A stretch of DNA of 19,659 nucleotides from Aureococcus anophagefferens (lineage: Eukaryota; Sar; Pelagophyceae; Pelagomonadales; Pelagomonadaceae), in the NCBI RefSeq assembly GCF_000186865.1, contig NW_008705564.1:2267500-2287158 (forward strand), in the 5' to 3' direction. Shown here piece by piece: positions 1 to 8,208 of this stretch (position 1 is its first letter; each line of letters opens with the position of its first letter). The notes beneath the pieces are model-generated. The model was given only the letters and a program-made list of their open reading frames with translations. It had not been told where the DNA came from and ran no database searches. A program made the position numbers and the translations under genes.

Positions 1-447
1 GGCGTCCCAGCGTCTCACGAGGTTGCAAAGGGCAGCCAAGCCTGTGCATACCATCGGGCTCCGCGTCCCAGCCCCTGGCTCCCTCTCGCGGACCTCGAGC
101 ACCTCGCCAGCTCCGTAGACCACCGTCGACGCACGAAATTGGATCCCCAACGACGACTCGGCGCGATGGCGTCGCCGCGGCCGCAGCCCTCGGCCGCGCG
201 CCCAGCCCGCGGGCAGCCGCGACCCTGGGTGCCGCCTCCAGGGCTCGCTCCGGGCCGAGGGGCAGCCTTTTAAGCCACGGAGAGCGGCCATCGTCGAGAT
301 GATCAATCGCCGCCACTGGGGATCGGCTCGCCCGCGCGCCGACTGCTCGGCATAAGCCTTAAACATGAAGATTCCCGCGGTCGAACTCAAGAGAGGTCGG
401 GGCAGCCCCTCGCGCGGTTCGCGCGACGCTGTCCGCGGCGGCTCGGC
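1..447. other. Upstream non-coding region of the MYND gene
   Basis: No convincing coding sequence is seen on either strand here. The stretch probably holds the promoter and 5' leader of the gene starting at 448. The octamer GGGCAGCC occurs four times (30-37, 211-218, 260-267, 400-407), more than chance would suggest, and could be a regulatory element. An ATG at 365 opens a short frame that is out of phase with the main gene and runs past its start codon to a stop near 486, so it could act as an inhibitory upstream reading frame if the transcript begins before it. No TATA box is evident. Confidence 0.4.
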
Positions 448-2253
448 ATGGCGGCCGAAGCGGCGAAACCCTGGCTCCACGAGCTGACTGCCGCCGATCT
501 GTACGCGCACTGTCGAATCGCAGACGAGCGCCGGGCCTTGGAGGTCACCGTCGACTACACCGCCTGGCTGCCGTACCGCGTGCCTCCGCCGCGCGAGGCC
601 TCGAACGAGGACCTCGCCGCCCTGAAGCCGCTCTACGTCGAACTGCTCCGGGAGCCGGCGCGGAAATTCGACGAGGTCCTCGACGGCCCCTGCGCCGCCG
701 ACGACGGCCGAGCGGTGCTGCTCTACGCCCTGGAGTACGCGATGCTCGCGCGCGGCGCGCGCACCGAGGTGGGCGGCCTGGGAGTCGAGAACTTTCCGCT
801 GCACGTGCCGTGCAAACGCATCGCGACCGACGGGCGGCTCCTCCGCTGGTGCCGCGACGCGCTCCGCGCTTCGCGAGACCGGCGCGCGGCGTTGATCATG
901 TCCTGCGTGGGCCTGCTGCGCCAGAGCGGGTCATTCCTCAAGAAACCTCGCGCCGTTGTCGAGAACTTCCTGGGCGCCGGCGGCCTCGAGGCGCTCTGGG
1001 ACGACTGCGCGTCGTGCCTCCGACGCTACGACGCGCGCGCGGGGCGACTCGCCGCGTTTCCGGCGAACGCGACGGTCGAGATCATGCTGCTTTGCATCGA
1101 GGTGGACACCATTGTCGTTTCGCGGGTCGAGTTTGAGGGTATCGTTCCCGAGCGGCACCGCGAGTTCTTCGCCAGCGCGCTCGAACACGCGCGCCCGAAG
1201 CTCGACGACGACGTGTGGGAAATGCTCGCCCAATTTTACGCGCCGACCCATTTGTTCGCGCGGTCCCGCGAAGGTCTTATGGAACAATTCGCGACGGTAC
1301 GCCGGGAGACGGCGGAAATCGACGCCCGTGCCGCGGCGATGCGGCGGCGGGTATGCGACGGGCCCGGCTGCTCCGAGGCCGCGCCCTCCAAGTGCCGGCG
1401 CTGCGGCTTGGCGGCGTATTGCTCGCGCGAGTGCCAAAAAAGGCACTGGAAATCGGGCCACAAGCAGGTCTGCCGCCCGACGGACGGCGGCGCGGCGGCG
1501 GCGGCCGCCGCCGCCGCCAAGGCGCGCGCCGGGCCGAGCCCCCTCCTCGCGAAGCAGGACGCGCTGGTGCGCGAGCACGGCTGCGACTACGTGCTCGACG
1601 TCGACGCGGAGAAGTATTTCAAGGTCGAATTCGAGAACCCCATGGCCTCCGTTTTCTTCCGGACGCTGCGCGTCAAGGCCAAGGGAGGCTGCCGGCGGTC
1701 CCTGTACATGATGTACGACCAGCTGTGCGGCCTCTCACCGGAGCTGACCCAGCAGGTCCGAAGGCAGTTGCGCGGAGAGTACGGCGTGGACCCGCAGGCG
1801 TGCAAGGACGCGCCGGTGACGGCGTCGATCTCGGCGGCGGACATCCGGGCCGCCACCGGCGGCGAGGACGAGACCCAACGAGCAGCTTACGCCGAGCAAC
1901 TCTCGCGCGCCGCAGAGACGGACCCCGAGGTTCGCGGCGCGCTCGCAGCGGCGGGCCATCGACTGCCGCCGCCGCGCTACTCGGCGGCGACCGAGGCGTT
2001 TGCGCGGTCGCGGGGCGTGCCCGACACCGAGGAGGGCTCGGCAGCTCATCTCTTCGAGATCATCATGACGGAACGACTCGAGCGAATGGTCCTCCTCTTC
2101 CGCGACCAGCCGCACGGGGACGACGCTTTCGACCCGTACGACGTCGAGCTCTGGACGTCGAACTGCGGCGGGGACGCGGACATGGCGCGGCGCGTCGTCG
2201 CCGAGGCCCGGGCCCGCGTCCTACGTCACGACCGCGAGGGGACGAACCCGTAA
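448..2253 (+). CDS. MYND-type zinc finger protein
   Basis: A 601-residue protein in one open exon. Residues 303-342 form a complete MYND zinc finger: C303-x2-C306, C316-x2-C319, C325-x3-C329, H338 and C342, with the usual YCSRECQKRHW core. MYND fingers bind proline-rich peptides and serve as protein-interaction modules in transcriptional and signalling proteins. No SET domain is visible on either side, so this is not recognisably an SMYD methyltransferase. The N-terminal 300 residues look helical and are not recognised. A run of alanines (about residues 348-357) written in GCG/GCC codons separates the finger from a C-terminal region of unknown fold. The ATG at 448 lies in a favourable GGCATGG context. 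The gene is tail-to-tail with the tyrosinase gene, 113 bp away. The MYND call is firm; the protein's role is unknown. Confidence 0.88.
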   Translation: MAAEAAKPWLHELTAADLYAHCRIADERRALEVTVDYTAWLPYRVPPPREASNEDLAALKPLYVELLREPARKFDEVLDGPCAADDGRAVLLYALEYAMLARGARTEVGGLGVENFPLHVPCKRIATDGRLLRWCRDALRASRDRRAALIMSCVGLLRQSGSFLKKPRAVVENFLGAGGLEALWDDCASCLRRYDARAGRLAAFPANATVEIMLLCIEVDTIVVSRVEFEGIVPERHREFFASALEHARPKLDDDVWEMLAQFYAPTHLFARSREGLMEQFATVRRETAEIDARAAAMRRRVCDGPGCSEAAPSKCRRCGLAAYCSRECQKRHWKSGHKQVCRPTDGGAAAAAAAAAKARAGPSPLLAKQDALVREHGCDYVLDVDAEKYFKVEFENPMASVFFRTLRVKAKGGCRRSLYMMYDQLCGLSPELTQQVRRQLRGEYGVDPQACKDAPVTASISAADIRAATGGEDETQRAAYAEQLSRAAETDPEVRGALAAAGHRLPPPRYSAATEAFARSRGVPDTEEGSAAHLFEIIMTERLERMVLLFRDQPHGDDAFDPYDVELWTSNCGGDADMARRVVAEARARVLRHDREGTNP

Positions 2254-2366
2254 CAAGAAGGGAAGGTCCGTCGACGACCATATTTTTACCCCTTTTTTAC
2301 ACACCTCGGTATCTTGAGAGCGGCGCGTACACCGCGGCAAGCCCGAGGCGCGGCGCCACGCGTCCC

Positions 2367-4160
2367 TTACAAGAGCGCGTCGTAGACGTAGGGGAAGTCG
2401 GCGTTCGCCGGGTCCATGAAGTCGAAGAACTCCGCGTTCGTCCGGAGCGCGCCGCCCGTGGAGAAGGGGAGCAGCGCGCCGGGCGCGTGGCCCGCGCACT
2501 CGCCCCGGCCGCACGCGGGCAGGCGCGCGCCGCCGGCGTCGACGGCGGTCCAGTCGCAGACGAGGTGGTCGTCGCTGGCCACCGTCGCGAGGCCGTGCGC
2601 GTAGCCCCAGGTCTCGTCGAAGCCGGAGTCTTCCGCGCGCCGGCTCGCGACCGCGCGGTCCGCGAGGCCGTGCAGCGGCCAGAACGCGGGGTCGTAGGGC
2701 GCGGCCGACGTGAACATCTCGCCCGGCGTGCCGACGGCGCAGAGCAGGCCCAGGAGCGCGTCGTAGCTCCGCACGGAGTGGGCGACCCACTTCTCGGACG
2801 CGAATAGAGGCGTGAACGCGAGGACGCCCGCGGCGTCGAGCGCGGCCTTCGATATGTTCGACGCGTCGTGGGCGACGCCCCTGGCATCCAGAAATTCGCC
2901 GACGAGCGACGCCGGGCAGGCGCAGGCGCAGGAGCTCGCGTTCGCGTCCGCGGCGCAGGTCGCCGGGCACCGCGCGAGCCCCTGGCGCCAGAGCATCTTC
3001 GACGAGAGCAAAAAACCGACGTTGCCGGAGCTCACGTCGACGTCGAGGCCCCAGTGGCCGCCGAGCATGACGTGGGCCTCGCCGTGGAGCATGCCGTTGA
3101 GCAGGCTCGTCAGCACGGCGAGCGACGGCGCGGACTTCGCCGCCGCGACGAACGCCGCCGCGGAGGGCAGCGCGTAGCCGCCGTCCTCGAGGCCGAGGAC
3201 GTTGCGGTAGCGGCCGACGTAGGGCGTCGGGTTGACGTTCCAGGGGGACCGCAGGAGCCCGTAGGCGTTGGCGACGGCGCCCGCGGCGACGGCCTCGGCT
3301 TTGGCGACCGGGGTGAAGGCGAAGCGGCCGGACGCGATCGCGTGGTCCGCGCGGTCCCCCGACGCCGGCGAGAGCACGTCGTCATCAAACAACCGCGCCG
3401 ACGTCCAGTCGTCCAGCGCCGCGTCGGCCGTGTAGTCCCAGTAGGGCACGGCCACGGTCCCGTCTATTGACCGCAAACTCTCCTCCATGGACAGCGTGAA
3501 GGCGACGTGCTTGACGACGAAGGACGCGTCGTCGTGCCACATGTCGCACTCGCGCGCCGCCGCGCCGCGCAGGTGCACGGCGACGAGCTCCGCGGCGCTC
3601 TTGTAGGCGCCGCCGTAGCGCCGCCGGCCCTCGGCGCCGCCGACGGCGTACGTCGTCTGCAACGCGCCGAGGAACGCCTCGCGCTCGCTCCGCGTGAGGT
3701 TGTAGATGTTGCGCCGCACGTACTTGACGAGCACGTCCGCCGTCGCGACGGCGCCCGACGCGTCCGTCGCCGCGACCGCGTGCCACCCCGCCTCTTCGAA
3801 CGCGTGCCGCAGGCCGGACGCGCGCGCGTTTCCGCGGCTTTCGCCGTCGACGACCCAGGTCGCGGCCCGCGCCTCGCCGGCGGCGGCGAGAGACAGCACG
3901 CTCGTCGCGCGCAGCTCCGCCACGCGGGCCCAGGCGTAGCCCGCGCCGACGCGCCGCCCGCTCGCGCTCTCGACGCTGATGGACGCCGCCGACGTCCGCG
4001 GGGCCGCCACGGCGGCGAAGAGCGCCCGCGGCGCCCCGGAGTGCGACGTCAGCGCCAGGGCGCCGAAGAGGGCGACCGTGGCCAGGGCCGGCGCCCAGCC
4101 CGAGGCGCGGCTGCCCATCTGGCCGTCAGCTAATTCGCGCGGCATCACGCTATTCAACAT
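2367..4160 (-). CDS. Tyrosinase-family copper oxidase, membrane-anchored or secreted
   Basis: A 597-residue protein with a tyrosinase central domain. The CuA site shows H196, H209 and H218 (H-x8-H) followed by the conserved VPYWDYT at 238-244. The CuB site shows H359-x3-H363 and, at 490-501, DPAFWPLHGLAD, which fits the tyrosinase signature D-P-x-F-x3-H-x3-D. Tyrosinases oxidise phenols to quinones with a type-3 dicopper centre. A hydrophobic stretch near residues 22-38 looks like a signal peptide or signal anchor, so the enzyme is probably secretory or membrane-bound. Residues 398-415 are a small Cys-rich insert (six cysteines). Met1, Met6 and Met15 (4118) are all possible starts; Met15 puts the hydrophobic segment right at the N-terminus. 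The gene is head-to-head with the gene at 4257. The physiological substrate cannot be told from sequence. Confidence 0.88.
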   Translation of the reverse strand: MLNSVMPRELADGQMGSRASGWAPALATVALFGALALTSHSGAPRALFAAVAAPRTSAASISVESASGRRVGAGYAWARVAELRATSVLSLAAAGEARAATWVVDGESRGNARASGLRHAFEEAGWHAVAATDASGAVATADVLVKYVRRNIYNLTRSEREAFLGALQTTYAVGGAEGRRRYGGAYKSAAELVAVHLRGAAARECDMWHDDASFVVKHVAFTLSMEESLRSIDGTVAVPYWDYTADAALDDWTSARLFDDDVLSPASGDRADHAIASGRFAFTPVAKAEAVAAGAVANAYGLLRSPWNVNPTPYVGRYRNVLGLEDGGYALPSAAAFVAAAKSAPSLAVLTSLLNGMLHGEAHVMLGGHWGLDVDVSSGNVGFLLSSKMLWRQGLARCPATCAADANASSCACACPASLVGEFLDARGVAHDASNISKAALDAAGVLAFTPLFASEKWVAHSVRSYDALLGLLCAVGTPGEMFTSAAPYDPAFWPLHGLADRAVASRRAEDSGFDETWGYAHGLATVASDDHLVCDWTAVDAGGARLPACGRGECAGHAPGALLPFSTGGALRTNAEFFDFMDPANADFPYVYDALL

Positions 4161-4256
4161 GAGCCCTCCTCTTCACTTTACTAGTAGAACGAAACTCAAA
4201 AAACCTTCCGATGGGCGCTGCCCCCCGGCTCGTCGAGATGCCCGGGCTGCCGTGAG
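4161..4256. promoter_or_regulatory. Short bidirectional promoter interval
   Basis: Only 96 bp separate the first possible start codon of the tyrosinase gene (minus strand) from the ATG of the gene at 4257 (plus strand). Both promoters, or a shared one, must lie here or within the coding sequences. The interval is richer in A and T than its surroundings around 4170-4210. No named motif is recognised. Confidence 0.4.
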
Positions 4257-5373
4257 ATGCCCAAGCTCATCGAGGTCGCGCCGGCGGATGCGAACCCCGA
4301 GTTCGAGGCGGCGCCGAAGGCGAACGGCCGGCACGGCAAGCACAAGAAGAAGGGCGGCGGCGGCGTCGTCGCGCGCGTCACCGCGCGGCTCAAGGGCGCC
4401 GCCGGCGGGTCGTCGCGGACGTCGAGCTACAAGGCGCACCAGGTCGCCGTGAAGCCCAAGGGGGGCGACAGCAGCGAGCGGCTCCACGAGCTGCAGAAGA
4501 AGAACGCGGAGAACTGTGTGGAAATCAACCGCTGGTTCGGGACGTCCCGACTGATTTTTGGACGAATCGATGGCTCTCGTCGGGTTCTCGAAGCACAGCC
4601 GAAGATCTCGAAACAGTCGCATACGCGCACATTGAAGTCGGGTTGAAGATTTGATGTCCACACAGGCGGAGAAGGCCTGGTACGCCGCGCACCGGCCGGA
4701 CCTCGGCGCCGCGCCCGACGCCGCCGCGGCCGCGCCGCGGGAGCCCGCGAAGAAGATCACCTTCCGCAAGACGATGACCCTGGGCCACCCCACGGTCGTC
4801 TGGCAGAAGTCGCTGTCCGCCGTGCTGGGCCGGGACTACGCGATCCTCCACGCGTTCCACGAGTGCGCGAAGAAGCGGTCGACGGACGCGGTCCCGACGC
4901 TCCACCGCCACGCCTGCAAGAAGTTCTTCAAGAAGCTCAACGGCGTCGAGCCGCCGCCGGACGCCCTCGACCACATCGACGCCGACGCGGGCATCGACGA
5001 GACCACCGTCAAGTACAAGGTCGAGGACTACAACGAGTACATGACGCGGCGCGACGAGATCCGCGCGCGGCACAAGGACTGGATCTCGCGCTACCGCTCC
5101 TACAGCGCCGACGGCTGCTACTACCAGGACGACGAGCTGCGGAAAATGGTCGCGGACCTGTGCGCGCACAAGGTCGACGAGGAGGCGCTCCGGGCGGCGC
5201 TCGCGGCGACGGGCGCCGTGGAGAAGCCGCTGAAGATCGACGACGCCCACAAGTTCGTCGTCGCCTACGAGAAGCAGCTCCAGGAGGACGACGCTCTGCG
5301 CGAGCGCCGGCTGCGGGAGCACCCGGGCTGCCTCCGCGCGCTCTTCCGGTGCCTCCTCTGCATCCCCATCTAA
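4257..5373 (+). CDS. Hypothetical protein, two exons
   Basis: I do not recognise this protein. It reads best as two exons, 4257-4517 and 4666-5373, giving about 322 residues. Exon 1 is basic (a KHKKKGGGG run near residue 27) and ends in HELQKKNAENC. Exon 2 begins AEKAWYAAHRPDL and continues as charged, probably helical sequence. The far C-terminus, CLRALFRCLLCIPI, is hydrophobic and Cys-rich and might be a membrane-association or lipidation tail. The split is supported by a GT...AG pair in phase 0 and by the drop in GC and loss of coding character between 4518 and 4665. Without splicing the first frame stops at 4646, and the second would have to start at an ATG at 4654. The stop at 5373 lies 23 bp from the TRM1 stop on the other strand. 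Confidence 0.6.
4518..4665 (+). other. Putative 148-nt intron
   Basis: The stretch begins GTGGAA and ends CACACAG. Removing it joins two coding segments in phase 0. It has clearly less GC-biased third positions than the flanking exons and holds an in-frame stop (4644-4646). A possible branch-point region, TTGAAGATTTGAT, lies about 10-25 nt before the acceptor. No transcript evidence is available, so the exact donor is inferred. Confidence 0.5.
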
Positions 5374-5396
5374 AAAACGTGTGTTGTCGTCCGGCC

Positions 5397-7274
5397 TTAC
5401 TTCTGCAGCTTGGGCTGCTTGCGGCCGCGCGCGGCGGCCTTGGGGCCCCAGTGCTCCTCCGGGTTCGGCGCCCAGCGGCGGGCCTTGGTGGCCTTGGCGC
5501 GCATGGCCGCCGTCGTCGCGAAGTTGGCCTCGAGGACCGGCGCCGTCGCGAGGATTTTGGCGGCGGCGGACCGCGGCTCCGCGAGGCGCTTCTCGGACAC
5601 GGGGTGCTTCTTGACCCAGCAGCGGAAGACGTCCCAGAGGACGCGCGGCGGCGCGTCGGTCTTGATGGCGTCGGGCTCGCGGTGGTGCTGGGACACGCGG
5701 TAGCCCGCGTGCGTGAGCGCCGCGCGGACCTCGGCCATTTTGGGCGACGCGCAGTGGAGCGCGGAGCAGAGGTCGGGCAGCGTGTAGTAGAGCGGCACGT
5801 CCAGCAGCTCCTCGGAGACGGCCGTGAGCATGCCGTGGATGCGCTCCGTCGTCGACAGGTGCGCGTCGACGCCCGCGGCGACGCGGTCCAAACCCGCGAG
5901 GACCCACTCGGGGTCGTGCAAGGGCGCGGACCAGATGGGCCCGCCGATCTTGAAGGGCGCGCCCGTCTCGCCGCAGAAGGCCGGGGCCACGGTCTCGTCG
6001 AGCGCTGCTTCGGGGGCGGCCGGGGCCGCCTCCTCCGTGGGCGGCGCCTCCTCCTCGGGCGCCGCCTCCGACGAACCGCCGGCGGCCCGCTCGCGCTTCT
6101 TCTCGCGGCGCCGCTCGCGCGCGGACTGGCGCTCCGACGCGTCCTTGGCGACGGCCTTGCGGTGGAGGAGCGCCGCGGCGTGGCCGCCCTCGCGGTCGAG
6201 CGAGCGCGCCAACGGTTGCAAGTAGAAGGACGGGCAGCCCGCGGATTGGAGCACGAACGCCCGTTTCGCCGCGGACTTCTTGACCTCCGCGGGGCGCTTG
6301 TAGACGCGGACGAAGACGCGCACGTAGAAGTCGATGGACAGGGAGAGCACGGGCACGACGTGGCGCTGGTACTTGGCCGCGGCGGCCTCGATGGCGTGGA
6401 CGAGGATCCGTAAGGCGAACTCGTGGAGGTGCTTCGCCTTCGTGGGCATGGAGCCGTACTTCGCGAAGCAGACCTCGGGGTAGTTGCCGCTGAGCACGGT
6501 CATGTCCGTCGACGTGACGCACAAGAGGCCGCCGTCGTTGACGGCCTGGACGGCGGCGTCCAGGAAGGGCGCGCAGGACCCGTAGGGGTCGAGGTCGATG
6601 ACGTCGAAGCCCTGGGAGCCCTTGCCGCGCGACGCGGTCATGAAGTCGACCGCGTCGCCGCAGTGGGCCTCGCAGATGTCCGCGGCGCCATTCTCCGCGG
6701 CGTTGCGCCCGCAGGCCGCCGCGGCGTCCGCGTCGACGTCGTTGGCGACGACCTTGCGGACGCCGGGCACCTCTTTGGCGTAGCGGATGCTTCTCAGGCC
6801 CGTCGCGGCCAAAGCGTCGAGCACGCGGATGCCGTCGGTCTGCGCCTCGGCGCGCAGCAGGGCGTCGAGGTCCGCGGCGCTCAGCGCGTAGAGCCGCTCG
6901 CGCTCCGCGGCGGCGGCCGCGGCGCCGTCGCCGGCCTTGCCCGCGTCGCGCTTCGCCTTGCGCTCCGCGCGTTCGATGTGGCGCCACTGGGCGAAGAGCG
7001 AGATCATCAGGACGCTCAGGTCGCGGTTGAAGACCTGGACCTTGTTGTAGAAGACGGGGCCGTCGTGGTCCGCCGTGCCCCGGTTCCGCGTGTCGGCGCC
7101 GCGCAGCTCGTAGTTCATGGACGCGCTGCCCTCCGCGATGCGCTGGTAGCCCGCGTCCATGGCCGACGCGTCGCGCTTCTTCGACGGCGCGTCCGTCGCC
7201 GCCGCCATGGCGCGGAAAGGTAGGCGGACGAGGAGTGGGCGGTGCTGCAGGAGACGACGGGAGGCGCTCAGCAT
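5397..7274 (-). CDS. TRM1: tRNA (guanine(26)-N2)-dimethyltransferase
   Basis: A 625-residue TRM1 enzyme, which uses S-adenosylmethionine to make N2,N2-dimethylguanosine at position 26 of tRNAs. Family signatures are clear: EGSASMNYELRG near the N-terminus, VFYNKVQVFNRDLSVLMI, the AdoMet-binding LDALAATG (about 152-159), DLDPYG (227-232), the STDMTVLSGNYPEVC stretch, and GGPIWSAPLHDPEWV near the C-terminal domain. The start chosen at 7274 gives a leader, MLSASRRLLQHRPLLVRLPF, that looks like a mitochondrial presequence. A second in-frame ATG at 7208 (MAAATDAPSK) would give a shorter form, and a third lies upstream at 7400. A basic, then acidic Ala/Glu/Pro-rich insertion splits the C-terminal domain, and several zinc-ligand cysteines typical of the family are missing. 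The gene is tail-to-tail with the gene at 4257 (23 bp) and head-to-head with the ARM-RING gene. Confidence 0.95.
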   Translation of the reverse strand: MLSASRRLLQHRPLLVRLPFRAMAAATDAPSKKRDASAMDAGYQRIAEGSASMNYELRGADTRNRGTADHDGPVFYNKVQVFNRDLSVLMISLFAQWRHIERAERKAKRDAGKAGDGAAAAAAERERLYALSAADLDALLRAEAQTDGIRVLDALAATGLRSIRYAKEVPGVRKVVANDVDADAAAACGRNAAENGAADICEAHCGDAVDFMTASRGKGSQGFDVIDLDPYGSCAPFLDAAVQAVNDGGLLCVTSTDMTVLSGNYPEVCFAKYGSMPTKAKHLHEFALRILVHAIEAAAAKYQRHVVPVLSLSIDFYVRVFVRVYKRPAEVKKSAAKRAFVLQSAGCPSFYLQPLARSLDREGGHAAALLHRKAVAKDASERQSARERRREKKRERAAGGSSEAAPEEEAPPTEEAAPAAPEAALDETVAPAFCGETGAPFKIGGPIWSAPLHDPEWVLAGLDRVAAGVDAHLSTTERIHGMLTAVSEELLDVPLYYTLPDLCSALHCASPKMAEVRAALTHAGYRVSQHHREPDAIKTDAPPRVLWDVFRCWVKKHPVSEKRLAEPRSAAAKILATAPVLEANFATTAAMRAKATKARRWAPNPEEHWGPKAAARGRKQPKLQK

Positions 7275-7433
7275 ACGCGGTCGCAGATCGCCGTCGCCAA
7301 GTGCTCTTTGTGGACGTTGAAGACAGGTGCAGCCCGGGCCGGGCTCAGCCGATGACCTGACCGGAGAGGGTCGTCGCGTGTAGCAGCGCGTTGCGCGCAC
7401 GGCTGCGCTTCAGCGGGTGCGGTCCCTTTCACG
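7275..7433. promoter_or_regulatory. Divergent promoter region between TRM1 and ARM-RING gene
   Basis: The 159 bp lie between the preferred TRM1 start (minus strand) and the ARM-RING ATG (plus strand). If TRM1 starts at the upstream in-frame ATG at 7400, only 33 bp remain. No TATA box or named element is seen. Confidence 0.35.
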
Positions 7434-8198
7434 ATGGCGGACCGCATTCCCGGGCTGGTACGCGCGTTGCATGAGGGCGACGACGATGCCAAGGCGCGCG
7501 TCGCGCGGGTGCTGGGCAACCTCGCGAGCAGCAACCCCGGCAACCGGGTCGCCATCGCGGCGGCCGGCGCCGTCGCGCCGCTCGTCGCGCTGGTGGAGAC
7601 GGGCAACGAGTCGGCCAAAGAGGACGCCGCGTTCGCGCTGGGGAACCTCGCCTACAACAACAAGAAGAACAAGGTCGCCATCGCGGCGGCCGGCGGCATC
7701 CCGCCGCTCGTTGCGCTGGTGGCGGCGGGCAGCGAGTTGGCCAAGTCGCATGCCGCGGGCGCGCTGGCGAGCCTCGCCTTCAACAACCCCAGCAACAAGG
7801 TCGCCATCGCGGCGGCCGACGGCATCTCGCCGCTCGTCGCGCTGGTGGAGACGGGCATCGAGTCGGCAAAGTGGCCCGCCGCGTGCGCGCTGGCGAACCT
7901 CGCCTTCAAGAACGACGGCAACAAATCCGCCATCGCGGCGGCCGGCGGTATCCCGCCGCTCAAAGCGCGCGCGCGCGCCGGCTGCGTTGACGCGAAGCGG
8001 GCGCTGAAGAACCTCGCGTTCGTCGGCCAGGCGCCCCCCGCCGAGGGCACCTGCGTCGTCTGCTGGGACCGCCCGCGGTCCATCGCGATCGTCCCCTGCG
8101 GGCACCTCTGCCTCTGCGCGGAGTGCGCCGCCGCGCTCAACAACTGCCCCATCTGCCGCGCGGCCGCGACACAGCTCCTCACGATCCGCCACCCCTAA
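7434..8198 (+). CDS. Armadillo-repeat protein with C-terminal RING finger (putative E3 ubiquitin ligase)
   Basis: A 254-residue protein with two parts. Residues 1 to about 195 are armadillo-type helical repeats of exactly 42 residues, each carrying a [20 protein letters not shown] core; four cores lie at codons starting 7548, 7674, 7800 and 7926. The C-terminus is a full C3HC4 RING finger: C207-x2-C210-x11-C222-x-H224-x3-C228-x2-C231-x6-C238-x2-C241. RING fingers of this kind recruit E2 enzymes, and ARM repeats bind protein partners, so an E3 ligase with an ARM substrate-binding arm is the natural inference. Plant PUB-ARM ligases use a U-box at the other end; here the module is a true RING and C-terminal. 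No intron is needed. Its stop lies only 10 bp from the stop of the convergent gene. Confidence 0.88.
   Translation: MADRIPGLVRALHEGDDDAKARVARVLGNLASSNPGNRVAIAAAGAVAPLVALVETGNESAKEDAAFALGNLAYNNKKNKVAIAAAGGIPPLVALVAAGSELAKSHAAGALASLAFNNPSNKVAIAAADGISPLVALVETGIESAKWPAACALANLAFKNDGNKSAIAAAGGIPPLKARARAGCVDAKRALKNLAFVGQAPPAEGTCVVCWDRPRSIAIVPCGHLCLCAECAAALNNCPICRAAATQLLTIRHP
7548..7960 (+). repeat. 126-bp tandem coding repeats (ARM units)
   Basis: Four units recur at a strict 126-bp spacing, with cores at 7548, 7674, 7800 and 7926. The core GTCGCCATCGCGGCGGCCG is identical in the first two units and nearly so in the third and fourth. The similarity is at DNA as well as protein level, which points to recent duplication or gene conversion among units. 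Confidence 0.85.
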
Positions 8199-8208
8199 AC
8201 ACGCGGCA

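Noticed and set aside
166..273. A 35-residue reading frame in the upstream region
   Set aside because: Pro/Ala/Arg-rich, short, with no supporting features; expected by chance in such GC-rich DNA.
4525..6987. A very long minus-strand open stretch over TRM1 and its neighbour
   Set aside because: TRM1 motifs are in a different frame; the translation is Arg/Gly/Ala-rich shadow sequence.
7410..8192. Minus-strand open frame across the ARM repeats, itself repetitive
   Set aside because: Its repeats mirror the 126-bp units of the plus-strand gene, which has clear ARM and RING motifs; the antisense product resembles no known domain.
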